From: Hofstenia miamia
Lineage: Eukaryota; Xenacoelomorpha; Acoela
Reading direction: 5' to 3'
NCBI GenBank assembly: GCA_004352715.1
Contig: SCFE01000006.1
Location: 867,442 to 931,441, forward strand
Length of the DNA stretch: 64,000 nt
The translations under genes were made by a program, and so were the position numbers. This document shows positions 61,627 to 64,000 of this stretch, in pieces. Position 1 is the stretch's first letter. Every line of letters starts with the position of its first letter. The notes beneath the pieces were generated by a model that saw nothing but the letters and a program-made list of their open reading frames with translations, was not told the DNA's origin and did no database searches.

Positions 61627-62516
61627 CAGTTCGTTGCCGTTTACTTTTTTACTAGTTGGAAAATGTTTGGGGTGCATTTTGCTTCCCAAAAATTTCTCCC
61701 ATTTCAATGCTGAACAATGAAGTTAGGATTATCAAGAACTACGCATGAAGCGATTCTAAATGTAAACACATGCTGTACTGCATTTCAATCACCAAAAAAG
61801 ATTCGTTGCATTAAACTTGGAATTGATAATATAGTGTATAAAGATAAAATCATTCTACTAAAGAACAATTAAACAAAATTTTTAGTATTTGTTATGTAAT
61901 TTACACACAAATTAACTGCTAAAGAAACATTCGATCTGACTCTCGAGAAAGCATGAAGCGGCTTCCTTCCAATGGAGTTCAAATAATATCAAAGTCTTTC
62001 AATTGCAGATTTGATGATGAATTGCAGATACCAAATGCGCATATTTTGGATGAATAGAGGTGCACACCACTGTTCTCATACATAAAATGAATCTTCATTA
62101 TTGTCATCCTTCCGCAAATAAAAGTGCAGTATGTGACATATTAGCGATTCATTAGGCAATCATGTGATAAAATTTCATAGCCTCAAAAGGTCACAATAAT
62201 GTAAATTTTTAAATATATTCACAAAAATACCACAGAAATGTTGTTTCATACATTCAACAACATACAGAAAGTTGATGTCAGCTACGCATACAATTTTCAG
62301 TGTTACTATTAGAAAGTTTTGGATGCAAAATGCACCCCAAATGGAGACATATATGAATATTTAACAATCTACAAATAAATATATTCAAACATGATTATTC
62401 ATAGATAGTATATATATTTTTTTTCAAACTTACAAGTACTAACATAACCGGCACTCGTATTATAGAAGCTTAAATCTTTTCGGGTTGTAAAATACACCCC
62501 AAATGACGACGAACTC
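61627..62516. mobile_element. piggyBac-type non-autonomous element (about 890 bp)
   Basis: The right end abuts TTAA (62517-62520) and the left abuts CTAA (61623-61626), a one-base variant. Inverted ends share AGTTCGTYGYC followed by TTTGGGGTGYATTTTRC. The left arm has a 20-odd-bp insertion between these words. A third copy of the CACCCCAAA word lies at 62333-62341. The terminal layout resembles the decayed piggyBac-like element at 48363. There is no coding capacity. Confidence 0.6.
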
Positions 62517-62520
62517 TTAA

Positions 62521-63317
62521 TCTGTTGCATACACTAATTAGTTACTGATAGAGACTATCATGGCAAACATGAGTGAAATTAGGAATGTATCAACAAGCAG
62601 CATTTAACATTTTAATTGGCTTCATACCTACTCAAATTTTACAACAATGACTTGCTAGCTTTCATTTTACAACTATCACTAACAAAATGTTACTATTGGT
62701 TGTGTCAATTTTAAAGAGATTTTTTAAGCAGTACATTTTCATATTATGTACAACTTGTGAAAATGTCAAAATGTACTTGGCTTTTAGGGATCAATTGAAA
62801 GGGGAGTTGTTTTTTCTATCAAAGCATTTTGCAAAAATTTCATTTTAACTAAATTTAATTTTATGTATAAATTTAAGTTTACTAAATTGAGAATACTCAA
62901 ATTTGTAACAAACAATTCTTTATCACGACAAAGCTTGCCAAATTGTTCAGATATGCTTTGATCTGTGCAAATTATAGGCTTTTCAGTTATACGTGTAATT
63001 ATACAAAAACTTGGGAAATAGTTTACATATAGTTTGTTAAAATAAACAAAAAGTGCTAGTCTTGCACGACAACTTACATTTGTCTTAACAAGAAATGTGT
63101 ATTTGCCTACATGTAGTTAGTACAAAATTATTATCATTAAGTTAATGCAATTTCAGAGAAACTGGTACCCATATTGAACTTTTAATCAAATAGAAGATAT
63201 GGGAATGTAAATACAAAGTAGATGAAATAGCGTTTAAACAAAATTGTATTATTGCAAATATGCTCATTATCAATGTTTCCATATTTATAAATTCATACAT
63301 CAAAATTAAATCTCAAG
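62521..63317. other. AT-rich stretch
   Basis: Nothing is recognised here. Confidence 0.5.
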
Positions 63318-63840
63318 TCAAAAATGTTTTTGAAAACAAAAGAAAGACAAATAGAGGCTTACAAAATATATTTGAACGTATAATTGTCTAGCTTGTAACC
63401 TTGTGACAAAGTATTTGATATGTTTTTCATGCAAAACGTGACACACAGAAAAACGTCTTGAAACTGAATCCATTAAACGGATTATAACTTCTTGAGTTAT
63501 TTGGTGTTGCGTTTCAATGATGTAACTCTTTAATTCTTTCAGATTTGTGGGATTTTTTTCTCGACAATATCCCTCAGAATCTGCCAAACGTTCTCTATGG
63601 CTACTAGATCTGGCGAATTCGATGGCCATTGCATAACTTGAATATTATAATTGGTAAACACTTTTGGTCGATTTTCAGGTATGAGAGGTTGCTCCATCTT
63701 GTTCTAAGATCCATGAATCGGGATACAAGCAGGTTGCGTATGGTACAAATTCCTTGAGTATTTGGCAATATTTTGAACTATTAATTGTGTCATCTAGTGT
63801 GAAAACTAATGATAGTCAAATTTTGAAAAGTGGCCACTTT
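63318..63840 (-). pseudogene. Tc1/mariner-like transposase, C-terminal part
   Basis: On the minus strand the pieces run in order. 'LDDTINSSKYCQILKEFVPY' is followed by 'WILEQDGATSHT', which carries the second catalytic Asp in the QDGA box. Next is 'MQWPSNSPDLVAIENVW' with the catalytic Glu. After a frameshift come 'NLKELKSYIIETQ' and 'LMDSVSRRFSVCHV', ending 'KYFVTRL'. The spacing from the Asp to the Glu is about what DD34E-type transposases show, allowing for the frameshift. In-frame stops show it is inactive. The N-terminal half would lie further right, beyond the window. Confidence 0.82.
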
Positions 63841-64000
63841 TTTGACTTGAACTATATACAAATTCAAGACTTTATATGGATTTCCAACTTTTTCTTTGCT
63901 TTTTTAATCTTAAGCAGTATATCCCTATTAGCAGATAACAAGTGGTTAACTTTAAACAGCCTAGCGTCCGTTTTAAAGGACAAACCGTTTTTCCACATTT

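Overview
The window is AT-rich animal DNA, probably from an invertebrate. Three things point that way: long introns with GT..AG sites and TTTAG-type acceptors, many (TA)n microsatellites that often border assembly gaps, and a dense load of decayed transposons (CR1/jockey-like LINE, hAT, piggyBac-like, Tc1/mariner-like). Nothing looks bacterial. I cannot name the species; flatworm, cnidarian and other AT-rich invertebrate lineages would all fit. The sequence is a draft scaffold. Five N gaps (11409-11557, 16529-17490, 20823-21822, 24504-25503, 51929-52928) split it into six contigs, and isolated single Ns at 1923, 2359, 5600, 26956, 30640 and 30929 look like further joins.

The only convincing host genes are pieces of rhodopsin-like G-protein-coupled receptors (GPCRs). 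One family (family 1) has a five-exon plan that I reconstruct from pieces: signal peptide (52 bp); N-terminus plus TM1 (195 bp); TM2-TM3 (205 bp); ICL2-TM4-TM5 (245 bp); TM5 end-TM6-TM7-tail (335 bp). Intron phases are 1-1-2-1. Exons 1-3 of one member lie on the minus strand at 59669-54182. A paralogous exon 3 (23531-23327) and a paralogous exon 1 (22062-22011) lie on the minus strand in another contig. Exons 4-5, with the stop codon, lie on the PLUS strand at 36762-37988. No member is complete and collinear here. A second receptor type (family 2) is seen on the minus strand as TM3-TM4 (35308-35014), TM5 (34968-34813) and possibly TM6 (27877-27707), separated by introns full of transposons.

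Layout: 1-2400 holds a LINE 3' end, a 675-bp non-autonomous hAT with an 8-bp target duplication, a hAT C-terminus, and a small hAT MITE (miniature element) present in one of two near-identical copies of its site. 2400-10200 is mostly unremarkable, with one weak candidate gene at 7.8-8.7 kb. 10.2-12.0 kb is a broken LINE. 12-22 kb is mostly featureless. 22-24 kb has receptor exons. 25.5-38 kb has receptor exons of both types among transposons, including a hAT broken by a MITE. 38-47 kb is almost featureless. 47-51.5 kb has Tc1-like, piggyBac-like and hAT remains. 53-60 kb has a foldback element and family 1 exons 3, 2 and 1. 61.6-62.5 kb has a piggyBac-type MITE, and 63.3-63.8 kb the end of a Tc1-like transposase.

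The main biological signal is an apparently undescribed, tandemly duplicated GPCR family with a separate signal-peptide exon and a shared promoter block. The strand-split exons may be a scaffolding inversion or a real rearrangement.
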